This document shows, one piece after another, positions 18,435-27,827 of a stretch of 51,434 bases of DNA. A model generated the notes under the pieces. It did no database searches, was not told the origin of the DNA, and saw nothing but the letters and a program-made list of their open reading frames with translations. Position numbers and translations under genes: made by a program. The stretch spans positions 1 to 51,434 of the forward strand of contig LFSZ01000031.1 in assembly GCA_001512885.1 (NCBI GenBank), given 5' to 3'. Source of the stretch: Rikenellaceae bacterium DTU001. GTDB lineage: Bacteria; Bacteroidota; Bacteroidia; Bacteroidales; DTU049. Position 1 is the first letter of the stretch, and each line of letters begins with the position of its first letter.

Positions 18435-18992
18435 TTAATATTCCCAATATCTTTCTTCTTTTCCATTTAAATGCAATATTTTTCTACTCAGCACAAAAAA
18501 ATAATCACTTAACCTATTAAGGTAAGAAATTATTAAATCTTTATTTGGTATGACTTCATTATCAGTTAGCTCACATACTCTTCTCTCAGCTCTTCTAATA
18601 ACGGTTCTAATTATATGACAAAATGACGCATTAAAATCACCAATTGGCAAAATAAATTTATTTAGTTTATTTAATGTACTCGCATAATGATCTATTCTAT
18701 CTTCGATAAATTGAATGTTAGTATATGAAAATTTAGGTAGAGAGTCAGCAGAGTTAGATTTATTGGATAAATGAGCTTCTATAACAAAAAGATCACTAAT
18801 AATACGCAACAAATCATCATTTATTTCAACAATATCGATATTATCATATAAAAAACCAATAAAAGCAGTCGCTTCGTCTATATTACCATAAGCTTCTATT
18901 CGAAGATTATATTTTGGAACTTTTTCACCAGATAAAAGTTGAGTATATCCTTTATCACCATATTTAGTATAAATTTTTTCTTGATTTTTCAT
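18435..18992 (-). CDS. cob(I)yrinic acid a,c-diamide adenosyltransferase (PduO type)
   Basis: '[21 protein letters not shown]', '[13 protein letters not shown]', '[11 protein letters not shown]', '[14 protein letters not shown]'. Confidence 0.93.
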   Translation of the reverse strand: MKNQEKIYTKYGDKGYTQLLSGEKVPKYNLRIEAYGNIDEATAFIGFLYDNIDIVEINDDLLRIISDLFVIEAHLSNKSNSADSLPKFSYTNIQFIEDRIDHYASTLNKLNKFILPIGDFNASFCHIIRTVIRRAERRVCELTDNEVIPNKDLIISYLNRLSDYFFVLSRKILHLNGKEERYWEY

Positions 18993-19720
18993 ATTTCTTG
19001 GTAATTTTTTAAAAAATATTCAGCATTAGCTATATTTAAATTAGCTTGATCACTAATAATTTTACCATCTCTCAATTTCACTATTCTATGACCAAAAGCA
19101 GCGATATCTGGTTCATGAGTAACTAGCACAATAGTATTGCCATCATTGTACAATTTCTCAAATAACGACATGATTTCATAAGAAGAATAACTATCTAGAT
19201 TACCTGTAGGCTCATCAGCCAAAAGTATAGAAGGATTATTTATTAGTGCTCTAGCTATAGCTACGCGTTGTCTCTGACCGCCTGATAGTTCATTAGGTTT
19301 ATGGTACATTCTGTCTTTTAAGCCCACTAAATCTAGCATAGCCACTGCTCGTTCAATTCTTTCTTTTTTAGGTACTCCGGCATATACGAGTGGCAACATC
19401 ACATTTTCTAAAGCATTATAGCGAGGTAACAAATAAAATGTCTGAAAAACGAAGCCAACTTCTTTATTTCTAATATTTGCCAATTCATCATCATCAAGAC
19501 CACTAACGAGCTGATTATTAAGGTAATACTCACCACTAGTAGGTGTATCCAAGCAACCGATTATATTCATTAAAGTAGTTTTTCCTGAACCAGAAGCCCC
19601 CATAATAACAATAAATTCATTTTTACTAATAGTTAAATATATTCCTTGTAATGCTTTTACTTTGATTTGACCAATATTATAATGTTTTTCAATGCCTTTT
19701 AAATAAATAATTTCGTCCAT
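18989..19720 (-). CDS. ABC transporter ATP-binding protein (MacB/LolD type)
   Basis: Walker A 'GASGSGKTT', signature '[15 protein letters not shown]', Walker B '[12 protein letters not shown]'. Confidence 0.93.
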   Translation of the reverse strand: MDEIIYLKGIEKHYNIGQIKVKALQGIYLTISKNEFIVIMGASGSGKTTLMNIIGCLDTPTSGEYYLNNQLVSGLDDDELANIRNKEVGFVFQTFYLLPRYNALENVMLPLVYAGVPKKERIERAVAMLDLVGLKDRMYHKPNELSGGQRQRVAIARALINNPSILLADEPTGNLDSYSSYEIMSLFEKLYNDGNTIVLVTHEPDIAAFGHRIVKLRDGKIISDQANLNIANAEYFLKNYQEI

Positions 19721-19740
19721 ATTGATTAGATAATAAAAAA

Positions 19741-19748
19741 CAAAATTA
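19741..19748 (-). promoter_or_regulatory. putative -7 element TAATTTTG upstream of the ABC ATPase
   Basis: Reverse complement of caaaatta, about 21 nt upstream of the start. Confidence 0.45.
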
Positions 19749-19921
19749 CAAGAAAATATACATCATACAAAATATATTTTTACAAAAAAACATACTATCT
19801 AATAAACTTACCCGCTCCCACCCTACTCCTTATTTTTCCTTCACATCTGTCTCATTCTAAAATAAGTTTACAAAAAATTATAATAATTTAAGAAAGTTAA
19901 TTTAATTTAAAAAAAAATTTG

Positions 19922-19929
19922 TAATTTTG
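19922..19929 (+). promoter_or_regulatory. putative -7 element TAATTTTG upstream of the HMA-like gene
   Basis: TAnnTTTG followed by C, 22 nt before ATG 19951. Confidence 0.5.
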
Positions 19930-19950
19930 CATTAAAATATTTTAAAAATT

Positions 19951-20313
19951 ATGAAAAAGTTATTTTTAATTGTAGTATTAGCATTTACTATTCCTGTATT
20001 TGTAAATGCACAAGTATCCGTACCAAGTCAAAACAGCCCTACGAAAAAAGCAGAGTTTAAAGTAAAAACTTATTTTCATTGCGAAAATGGGAAAAAATTA
20101 ATTGAAGACCAATTATCTAAAAGGGAAGACATATATTCTGTAAATGCTGATTTAGAAACAAAAATAGTAACTATTGTATATAATCCTGAAAGGTATAAAG
20201 AAACTGATCTGATATATCTAATCCACAAAGTGGGATACTTAACCGAAAAAAGCCCCAAAGACACTAAAATAGAAAAAGCTTGTTCGCATGATCATGAGGG
20301 CGACAAACATTGA
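19951..20313 (+). CDS. secreted heavy-metal-associated (HMA-like) domain protein with His-rich tail
   Basis: 'KTYFHCENGKKLIEDQLSKREDIYSVNADLETKIVTIVYNPE' HMA-like fold pattern with a single Cys; tail 'CSHDHEGDKH'. Confidence 0.65.
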   Translation: MKKLFLIVVLAFTIPVFVNAQVSVPSQNSPTKKAEFKVKTYFHCENGKKLIEDQLSKREDIYSVNADLETKIVTIVYNPERYKETDLIYLIHKVGYLTEKSPKDTKIEKACSHDHEGDKH

Positions 20314-20402
20314 ATAATTTAAGTTTTTTTTTAAAAAAATAATAATAAAATTTGCAATTTTTTTCTATATAATTCGTTACTTATTCTGATTTTAATATTA
20401 AG

Positions 20403-21215
20403 ATGAAGTTAAAATATAGCTTATTTTTTATATTAATTATAACATTAACTTCTTGTAAAGAAAATGTTGAGTTTAATAAAATTGTAAAAGCTGATGATCC
20501 AGAACTCAAATATGCTAAAGCTATGGAATATTATCAACAAGGCAGTTATTATAAAGCTATACAATTAATCGAAATGATAATACCTTATTATCGTGGTACC
20601 ACTAAATCGCAAGAATTATACTATCATATGGCATGGAGTTATTATTATCAAGGTGATTATATAATGGCTAGTTATCATTTCAAAGAGTTTGCTAGGACAT
20701 TTCCTTCGAGTAAATATGCTGAGGAATGTGCATTTCAAACTGCATATTGTAAATATATGCTAGCACCACCATACTATCTCGATCAATCCATTACAAAGGG
20801 AGCCATAAAAGATTTTCAACTTTTTATCACTAGATATCCTAATAGCGTAAAAGTAAAAGATGCTAAGGAATGCATAGATAAATTGACTGCTAATCTCGAA
20901 AAAAAAGATTTTACAAATTCTAAATTATATTATGATATAAAGGAATATAAAGCTGCAATAGTTTCATTAAATAATTTTATAAAAGATTATCCTGCTTCTA
21001 AATTTAAAGAAGAAGCGCAGTTTTATTTGTGTTTATCTCATTTTTATTATGCTTTAAATAGTGTGGCAGACAAGCAATTACCTAGATTTTTAGAAGCTAT
21101 AGACGTAATTAATAATTTTACTATGTTATATCCAGATAGTCAATATGCAAATAAATTAAATCTAATAAAAGCCGAAATAGAAAAACAAATTGAATCAAAA
21201 CAAAATATATTATGA
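20403..21215 (+). CDS. bamD: outer membrane protein assembly factor BamD
   Basis: Lipobox 'LTSC'; TPR-rich 'YAKAMEYYQQGSYYKAIQLIE...YYHMAWSYYYQGDYIMASYHFKEFARTFPSSKYAEEC'. Confidence 0.92.
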   Translation: MKLKYSLFFILIITLTSCKENVEFNKIVKADDPELKYAKAMEYYQQGSYYKAIQLIEMIIPYYRGTTKSQELYYHMAWSYYYQGDYIMASYHFKEFARTFPSSKYAEECAFQTAYCKYMLAPPYYLDQSITKGAIKDFQLFITRYPNSVKVKDAKECIDKLTANLEKKDFTNSKLYYDIKEYKAAIVSLNNFIKDYPASKFKEEAQFYLCLSHFYYALNSVADKQLPRFLEAIDVINNFTMLYPDSQYANKLNLIKAEIEKQIESKQNIL

Positions 21216-21532
21216 AAAAAAAAGATCATAGGATATGGCAAGAAGCCGTAACCAGAGATATCAAACAAATAAGTGAAATCACTGGTAATATTTACTTGAG
21301 TACTTTAATAATTGGGAAAAGGGCAAATCAAATTAGCCAACAGACAAAAGAAGAACTCGATGAGAGATTATCAGAATTTAAAACTACTGTGGATACATTA
21401 GAGGAATATATAGAAAATGAAGCTCAGATAGAAGTAGCACGTGAGTATGAAATGAAGCCAAAGCCTACATTGATAGCTACTAAGGAATTTTTAAATAAAA
21501 AAATATATTTTCGAATACCAGAGCATCAATAA
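21212..21532 (+). CDS. rpoZ: DNA-directed RNA polymerase subunit omega (Bacteroidota type)
   Basis: 'TGNIYLSTLIIGKRANQISQQTKEELDERLSEF', position between bamD and coaBC; 4-nt overlap with bamD. Confidence 0.88.
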   Translation: MKKKDHRIWQEAVTRDIKQISEITGNIYLSTLIIGKRANQISQQTKEELDERLSEFKTTVDTLEEYIENEAQIEVAREYEMKPKPTLIATKEFLNKKIYFRIPEHQ

Positions 21533-21542
21533 TCACTGATAA

Positions 21543-22742
21543 ATGTATTTACAAGACAAACATATACTTATAGGTATTAGTGGCAGTATAGCAGCGTATA
21601 AAATTCCTACGCTTATTAGAGTTTTGTTGCAAAATAATGCTGAAGTACGAGTAGTAGCTACTAAAAATGCTCTACAATTTGTCACACCTACAACTATTAG
21701 GACTTTAACTAATTATGATGTTTATACTGATATGTTTGATAATGCAAAATTCACTGGTACTCAACACATTAGCTTAACAGATTGGGCTGATATATTTCTT
21801 ATAGCTCCAGCCACAACTAATATTATTGGCAAAATGGCTCATGGCATAGCTGATGATGCATTGTCAACAACTTTTTTGTCTTTTGATAAGCAAGTATTCA
21901 TAGCCCCTGCTATGAATGTGAAAATGTGGCAACATCCAATTTTACAGCAAAATTTGAAAATTTTAAAAAATATCGGTATAAAAATTTTAAATCCTGATAC
22001 AGGTGAATTAGCATGTGGCTATAAAGGAACTGGCCGTATGATGGAACCACAGCAAATAGTAGATGAGATAAATGCCTTTTTGGGATCTCAATCAGTTTTA
22101 TTGGGAAAAAAAATCTTGGTTACAGCAGGACCAACTTACGAACCGATAGATCCTGTCAGATTTATTGGAAATAAAAGTAGTGGAAAAATGGGCTTCGCTA
22201 TAGCAGAAACTCTAGCGGAAATGGGAGCAGAGGTAATACTCATCGCTGGACCTACTAATCTCTCTATTTCACATCCAAAAGTTACGCGTATCAACGTATT
22301 TACTACTAATGAAATGCTAGATCAGTGCAATAAATATTTTGACCATGTCGATGGCGTGATTATGAATGCCGCAGTATCAGATTATTATCCTATCAACATA
22401 GCTACGGAAAAAATTAAAAAATCTGATTTTTTAAATTTAGAATTAAAAAAAACTCCTGATATTTTACTCGAGTTAAGTAACAAAAAAAATCATCAATGGA
22501 TTGTTGGCTTTGCTCTGGAAACTGAAAATGAAGAGAAAAATGCTATAAATAAACTAAAAAATAAAAATCTAGATGCTATTATTTTGAATAGCGCAAAAAC
22601 TACAGACATAGGTATGGGAAGTGATTTTAATAAAATTACTATTTTTACAAAAAATGGAAAAAAATTGAATACTGATAAATTACCAAAAAAACAAATAGCT
22701 AAATATATTATTGATAATGTTATAGTAGATCTATGTAAATGA
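21543..22742 (+). CDS. coaBC: bifunctional phosphopantothenoylcysteine decarboxylase/phosphopantothenate-cysteine ligase
   Basis: 'ILIGISGSIAAYK', 'IAPAMNVKMWQHP', 'VTAGPTYEPIDPVRFIGNKSSGKMG'. Confidence 0.96.
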   Translation: MYLQDKHILIGISGSIAAYKIPTLIRVLLQNNAEVRVVATKNALQFVTPTTIRTLTNYDVYTDMFDNAKFTGTQHISLTDWADIFLIAPATTNIIGKMAHGIADDALSTTFLSFDKQVFIAPAMNVKMWQHPILQQNLKILKNIGIKILNPDTGELACGYKGTGRMMEPQQIVDEINAFLGSQSVLLGKKILVTAGPTYEPIDPVRFIGNKSSGKMGFAIAETLAEMGAEVILIAGPTNLSISHPKVTRINVFTTNEMLDQCNKYFDHVDGVIMNAAVSDYYPINIATEKIKKSDFLNLELKKTPDILLELSNKKNHQWIVGFALETENEEKNAINKLKNKNLDAIILNSAKTTDIGMGSDFNKITIFTKNGKKLNTDKLPKKQIAKYIIDNVIVDLCK

Positions 22743-22754
22743 AATAAAAAAATT

Positions 22755-23669
22755 ATGAAAAAAAATTTTTGTATTTTTTTAATTTTACTAATATTACATC
22801 AAAATGTATCTGTTAATTCTCAAGAATTAAATTGCAATATCTCTATTAATTCGAGTGCTATTACTAACGTAGATCAATCAATTTTTGATAATTTGCAAAG
22901 CTCTATCTACGAATTTATGAATGCTCGCAAATGGACTAATTACAATTTTGAGCCAGAGGAGCGCATAGAATGTTCGATTATAATCACTATTAATAGTTAT
23001 GATAACGTAAATATGTATGGCGGTACTTTTCAGGTACAACTCAGGCGTCCAGTGTATAACACATCCTATCATTCTACTTTGTTTAATTTTCAAGACAAAG
23101 ACATTCAATTTCAATATACTTTAGGTACATCATTAGACTATATAGAAAATACTTTTGTCGGTAATTTAGAATCTCTATTAGCATATTATGCATATCTGTT
23201 TATCGGTTTAGATTTTGATAGTTTTCAGGAATTAGGCGGAAATCCCTTTTACGAAAAAGCATGGTCAGTTATTAATTCTATTCCTGCTAATGCTACACAA
23301 TACAAGGGATGGCGTTCTTATGAAAATCAAAGAAATAGATATTGGATTTTAGAAAATTTAACTAATAAAAGTTATGATAATTATAGAAAAGGTTTTTACC
23401 TATATCATAGACACGGATTAGACATAATGGTTGATGATATTGTAAAAGGTAGGAGCAATATTATTCAAGCAATGAAATTGATCCAACAAGCATATAAAGA
23501 AAAACCAGGATTATTTATTATAAATTTATTTATGACTGCCAAAAGTGATGAATTAGTAAACATTTTCAAACCTGCACCAACTATGGAAAAAACAGAAATA
23601 GTAAATATTTTAAAATCAATAGATCCTATGAATGCATCTAAATATAACGAAATATTAGTATCACAGTAA
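22755..23669 (+). CDS. DUF4835 family protein (PorD-like)
   Basis: 'QELNCNISINSSAI', 'YGGTFQVQLRRPVYNTSYHSTLFNFQDKD', 'LLAYYAYLFIGLDFDSF'; conserved context after coaBC. Confidence 0.82.
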   Translation: MKKNFCIFLILLILHQNVSVNSQELNCNISINSSAITNVDQSIFDNLQSSIYEFMNARKWTNYNFEPEERIECSIIITINSYDNVNMYGGTFQVQLRRPVYNTSYHSTLFNFQDKDIQFQYTLGTSLDYIENTFVGNLESLLAYYAYLFIGLDFDSFQELGGNPFYEKAWSVINSIPANATQYKGWRSYENQRNRYWILENLTNKSYDNYRKGFYLYHRHGLDIMVDDIVKGRSNIIQAMKLIQQAYKEKPGLFIINLFMTAKSDELVNIFKPAPTMEKTEIVNILKSIDPMNASKYNEILVSQ

Positions 23670-23777
23670 ATAATTATAATGTAACCTAATTATAAATTTT
23701 TATGTATAAATAACAAGTTAAATGAAATTATTTTTCAATAAATAAAAAATTATTACTTTTGTTTAATAAAAATATAT

Positions 23778-23785
23778 TATTTTTG
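23778..23785 (+). promoter_or_regulatory. putative -7 element TATTTTTG upstream of porP/sprF
   Basis: TAnnTTTG match 18 nt before ATG 23803. Confidence 0.45.
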
Positions 23786-23802
23786 TAGCAAATAAAAAAA
23801 TA

Positions 23803-24786
23803 ATGAAAAAGAAATACACTTTTATTTTAATATTATTAATTGGAAGCATAACAATTTTAAAGGGTCAAGATCCTCATTTCTCTCAGTATTATGCTAATCC
23901 ATTATATCTAAATCCAGCATTAGCAGGTGCTCAGATATGTCCACGTTTAGCTTTTAATTTTAGAAATCAATGGCCAAGTATTACTGGTACTTATGTTACA
24001 TACAATGCATCTTATGATATGTATATACCGGCTTTATCTGGCGGCATAGGGCTTTTAGTAAATGTAGATCGAGCTGGTGAGGGTATATTAAATACTACTA
24101 TGGCCGGTTTCATGTATGCATTTAGATTAAAAGTTTCAGATAATTTTTATATAAATACAGCTCTACAAGCTACTTTTGTACAGAAATCTCTAGATTGGGA
24201 AAAATTAATTTTCCCCGATCAAATAGATCCTAGGTGGGGTATTATACATAATACAAATGAAATCCCACCAGAAAATTTAACAAAAAATTTTGCTGACTTT
24301 AGTGCTGGTATAGCTGGTTATGGGGATCGTTATTATTTTGGTTTTTCAGCTAGTCATGTTACCACTCCAAACGAAGGATTTACTAGTACTTCTTATTTAC
24401 CTGTTAGATTTACTTTGCACGCTGGTGGCATTATTAGTATAGAATCTAAACCTTATAAAAAATTGACTATAGAGGAAACAACCTTGTCTCCTAATATTTT
24501 ATTTTCTAAACAACAAGATTTCGAAGAGTTTAATTACGGTTTATACTTAAATAAATACCCTTTTGTTGTCGGTACTTGGTTTAGACATAGTACTAAAAAT
24601 CCCGATGCTATCATAGTTTTAGTAGGTTTTATTCAAGAATTATTTCAGATAGGTTATAGTTATGATATTACTGTTTCACGTTTGACTAATCAGTCTGGCG
24701 GTGCTCATGAATTTTCTTTAACATTCAGATTGCCTTGTCCTGTTAAAGCTAAAAAAATTGCTCCTATTAATTGTCCAAAATTTTAA
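23803..24786 (+). CDS. PorP/SprF family type IX secretion membrane protein
   Basis: 'QDPHFSQYYANPLYLNPALAGAQICPRLAFNFRNQWPSI' is the PorP/SprF signature. Confidence 0.95.
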   Translation: MKKKYTFILILLIGSITILKGQDPHFSQYYANPLYLNPALAGAQICPRLAFNFRNQWPSITGTYVTYNASYDMYIPALSGGIGLLVNVDRAGEGILNTTMAGFMYAFRLKVSDNFYINTALQATFVQKSLDWEKLIFPDQIDPRWGIIHNTNEIPPENLTKNFADFSAGIAGYGDRYYFGFSASHVTTPNEGFTSTSYLPVRFTLHAGGIISIESKPYKKLTIEETTLSPNILFSKQQDFEEFNYGLYLNKYPFVVGTWFRHSTKNPDAIIVLVGFIQELFQIGYSYDITVSRLTNQSGGAHEFSLTFRLPCPVKAKKIAPINCPKF

Positions 24787-24811
24787 ATTAAATTGAAAAA
24801 TTATATAAATT

Positions 24812-26299
24812 ATGAATATAAAGAGTTTTTTAAAAATTAGCACTTTAAGTTTAGTTTTTATATTTATTATAAGTGCTTGTGCTCAAGAAAAATCACGTAC
24901 TACTGGATGGGTATATAATGATCCCAATTGGGGTGGCTTCGAAGTAGCTCCTTATGAAGAACAAGAAACTGGTCCTGGCTTAGTTCTAGTTACAGGTGGT
25001 ACCTTTGTAATGGGTCGTACTGAACAAGATGTTACTTATCAATGGGACAATGTTCCTAGAAGGGTCTCCGTATCATCTTTTTATATGGATATGGCCGAAG
25101 TAGCTAATGTAGACTATCGTGAATATATATATTGGCTATCAAGAGTATTTGGCACAGATTACCCTGAAGTTGTTAATAAAGCTTTGCCGGATACGTTGGT
25201 ATGGTTATCTCGATTAGGATATAACGATCCATTCGTAGAATATTATTTTCGTCATCCAGCATACAACTTCTACCCTGTAGTAGGTGTTAATTGGCGTCAA
25301 GCAAATGATTATGCTTCGTGGCGTACAGATAGAGTGAATGAATATATTCTAGTACGTGAAGGAATTTTAAAACTAGATAATATGCAGATGAATGAAAACA
25401 ACTTCAATACTGATGCATATCTAGCTGGACAATATGAAGGTATAGTAAAAAATGAATTATATGATTTGAACCCTACTGGCATGGGAACTCGAAAAGTACG
25501 TGTAGAAGATGGCATTTTATTACCTAAATACAGATTACCTACCGAAGCTGAATGGGAATATGCTGCGCTAGGCTTAATAGGCAATACTGTTTATGAACGC
25601 GTTTTAGAACGAAGAGTTTATCCTTGGAATGGACATGTTTTACGTACTGACTATCATAAAAATATGGGAGATTTTGTAGCTAATTTTGTACGCGGTAGAG
25701 GTGATTATATGGGCGTAGCCGGTTATCTAAATGATGGATATGATGCTACAGCTCCTGTTTTTAGCTATTGGCCAAATGATTTCGGACTCTATAATATGGC
25801 TGGCAATGTGGCTGAATGGGTATTAGATGTGTATAGACCTTTATCTTATGAAGATATGGATGAATGGAGACCTTATAGAGGTAATGTATTTATGACAAAA
25901 GTAAGAGACGAAGAAGGTCTGATAGCAGAAAAAGATTCCTTAGGAAGAATACAATGGAGACCTCTGACAGAAGAAGAAGCTAAAAATAGATACAATTTCC
26001 GTTATGCTGATAACAGAGACTATTTAGATGGAGATTACACTAGCTCTATTTATTACGATCAGGCTGATTATTTAGAAGAAGATCAACGAAATAAAATCAT
26101 GTATGAATATGGAAAAACTTCTTTAATAAATAATCAGGCTAGAGTTTATAAAGGTGGTTCTTGGAAAGATCGTGCTTATTTTCTTAGTCCTGGTACTCGT
26201 AGATTTTTAGATGAAGAGATGGCTACTGATTACATAGGGTTTAGATGTGCTATGACTCGTGTGGGAGCTCCAGTGAATTATGGATCTAAAAACAGATAA
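24812..26299 (+). CDS. gldJ: GldJ/GldK-family SUMF1-like gliding/T9SS lipoprotein, GldJ favoured
   Basis: Lipobox 'IISAC'; 'GPGLVLVTGGTFVMGRTEQDV', 'WRTDRVNEYILVREGIL', 'YRLPTEAEWEYAA', 'NMAGNVAEWVLDVYRPLS', 'ARVYKGGSWKDRAYFLSPGTRRFLDE'. Confidence 0.7.
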   Translation: MNIKSFLKISTLSLVFIFIISACAQEKSRTTGWVYNDPNWGGFEVAPYEEQETGPGLVLVTGGTFVMGRTEQDVTYQWDNVPRRVSVSSFYMDMAEVANVDYREYIYWLSRVFGTDYPEVVNKALPDTLVWLSRLGYNDPFVEYYFRHPAYNFYPVVGVNWRQANDYASWRTDRVNEYILVREGILKLDNMQMNENNFNTDAYLAGQYEGIVKNELYDLNPTGMGTRKVRVEDGILLPKYRLPTEAEWEYAALGLIGNTVYERVLERRVYPWNGHVLRTDYHKNMGDFVANFVRGRGDYMGVAGYLNDGYDATAPVFSYWPNDFGLYNMAGNVAEWVLDVYRPLSYEDMDEWRPYRGNVFMTKVRDEEGLIAEKDSLGRIQWRPLTEEEAKNRYNFRYADNRDYLDGDYTSSIYYDQADYLEEDQRNKIMYEYGKTSLINNQARVYKGGSWKDRAYFLSPGTRRFLDEEMATDYIGFRCAMTRVGAPVNYGSKNR

Positions 26300-26320
26300 T
26301 TATTTATAATCTTTTATTAA

Positions 26321-26362
26321 AAAAATCAGAGCGTATTTGATAAATATGCTCTGATTTTTTTT
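26321..26362 (+). terminator. intrinsic terminator after the gldJ-like gene
   Basis: AATCAGAGCgTATTT-GAT-AAATAtGCTCTGATTTTTTTT hairpin with U-tract. Confidence 0.88.
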
Positions 26363-26443
26363 AAAAATTTAAAGAGATAAATTATTACAAAAAATTAAAT
26401 AGTTAATTTTATACTTCAATTTTTATTTAAAAATTTAATAAAC

Positions 26444-27604
26444 ATGAGTCGCATATTAATAGTAGACGATGAAAAGTCTGTAAGAGAGACATTAAGAGAA
26501 ATGCTAGAATATGAAAATTATGAAGTAATAGACGCTGAGAATGCAACTAAAGCTTTAGACTTATTAAGTTCTCAATCTTTTGATGTAATACTTTGTGACA
26601 TCAAGATGCCAGGCATGGATGGTATGGAACTATTGGAAAAAATATTAGAAAATTATGATATACCAGTAATAATGATATCGGGGCATGGTACAATAGAAAC
26701 AGCAGTAGATGCTATCAAAAAAGGAGCTTTCGATTTTATAATAAAACCTTTTGATCTTAATAGATTGCTTATATCTATTCGCAATGCTTTAGATAGATCA
26801 AATTTGATGGAAGAAACTAAAAGACTAAAAAATAAATTATCAAAAAAATATGCATTAATAGGTGATTCGCCTGCAATGAAAAAGCTAAAAGAAAATATAG
26901 AACGTATAGCACCTACTGACGCTAGAGTACTAATAATGGGGGAAAATGGTACTGGTAAAGAAAATATAGCTCATTGGTTACATGAGTTGAGTCCTAGAGC
27001 AAAAGGTCCATTTGTAGAGGTTAATTGTGCAGCTATTCCATCAGAACTAATCGAAAGTGAGCTTTTCGGACACGAAAAAGGTGCTTTTACTTCTGCTATT
27101 AAATCTAAAAAAGGTAGCTTCGAACTAGCTAATAATGGTACTTTGTTTTTAGATGAAATAGGTGATATGAGCTTGGCAGCACAAGCAAAGGTATTGCGTA
27201 CTCTTGAAGAAAATAAAATAACTCGCGTAGGTGGTGAAAAAGATATACCTGTAGATGTAAGAGTAATAGCAGCTACTAATAAAAATTTGGTAGAAGAAAT
27301 CAAAAATAAAAGATTTAGAGAAGATTTATTTCATAGACTTGCTGTTATTATACTAGAAGTGCCACCTCTGAGAGAAAGAAAAGAAGATATACCATTACTA
27401 ATAGACCATTTCGTAAATGAACTCAGCGAATCAATTAAAAAACCCACAATCAAATTTGATGAGAATGCTATTGAGTATCTTATAAATTTGCCCTGGCGTG
27501 GCAATGTAAGAGAACTAAGAAATGTCGTCGAGAGATTAATGATACTTTGCAATGAAAAAGTAAGCTTAGAAGATGTAAAAAACTTCGCAAATCCCTATTA
27601 TTAA
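26444..27604 (+). CDS. sigma-54-type (NtrC-like) response regulator with receiver and AAA+ domains, no C-terminal HTH
   Basis: 'ILIVDDEKSVRETLREML...DVILCDIKMPGMDG', 'GENGTGKENIAHWLH', 'GHEKGAFTSAIKSKKGSFELANNGTLFLDEIGDM', 'LPWRGNVRELRN'; stop shortly after. Confidence 0.92.
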   Translation: MSRILIVDDEKSVRETLREMLEYENYEVIDAENATKALDLLSSQSFDVILCDIKMPGMDGMELLEKILENYDIPVIMISGHGTIETAVDAIKKGAFDFIIKPFDLNRLLISIRNALDRSNLMEETKRLKNKLSKKYALIGDSPAMKKLKENIERIAPTDARVLIMGENGTGKENIAHWLHELSPRAKGPFVEVNCAAIPSELIESELFGHEKGAFTSAIKSKKGSFELANNGTLFLDEIGDMSLAAQAKVLRTLEENKITRVGGEKDIPVDVRVIAATNKNLVEEIKNKRFREDLFHRLAVIILEVPPLRERKEDIPLLIDHFVNELSESIKKPTIKFDENAIEYLINLPWRGNVRELRNVVERLMILCNEKVSLEDVKNFANPYY

Positions 27605-27827
27605 AATTATTAAAATATACTTGTAATCAATAACTTAATATAAATATATTAATAAAAGTATATCCAATCTCTATTGAGTTTTTATTTATATTAGGCAATC
27701 GAAATCTTGCTAAGCATCACTAACTAAAGGTATAATTTAATTTCGAGTAAATGAAGTTATTTATATGTGAAATGTATATCTTTGGTTAATCCAAAATTTT
27801 ATTAATTTTATAATTAACAAAATAATA

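Noticed and set aside
21212-21230. A9 tract right after the rpoZ start codon as a phase-variation site
   Set aside because: Frame is intact (MKKKDH), Lys-rich N-termini are common in this AT-rich genome and omega is not a typical contingency gene.
26971-27552. Minus-strand 110-aa and 73-aa ORFs
   Set aside because: Antisense to the conserved AAA+ domain of the response regulator.
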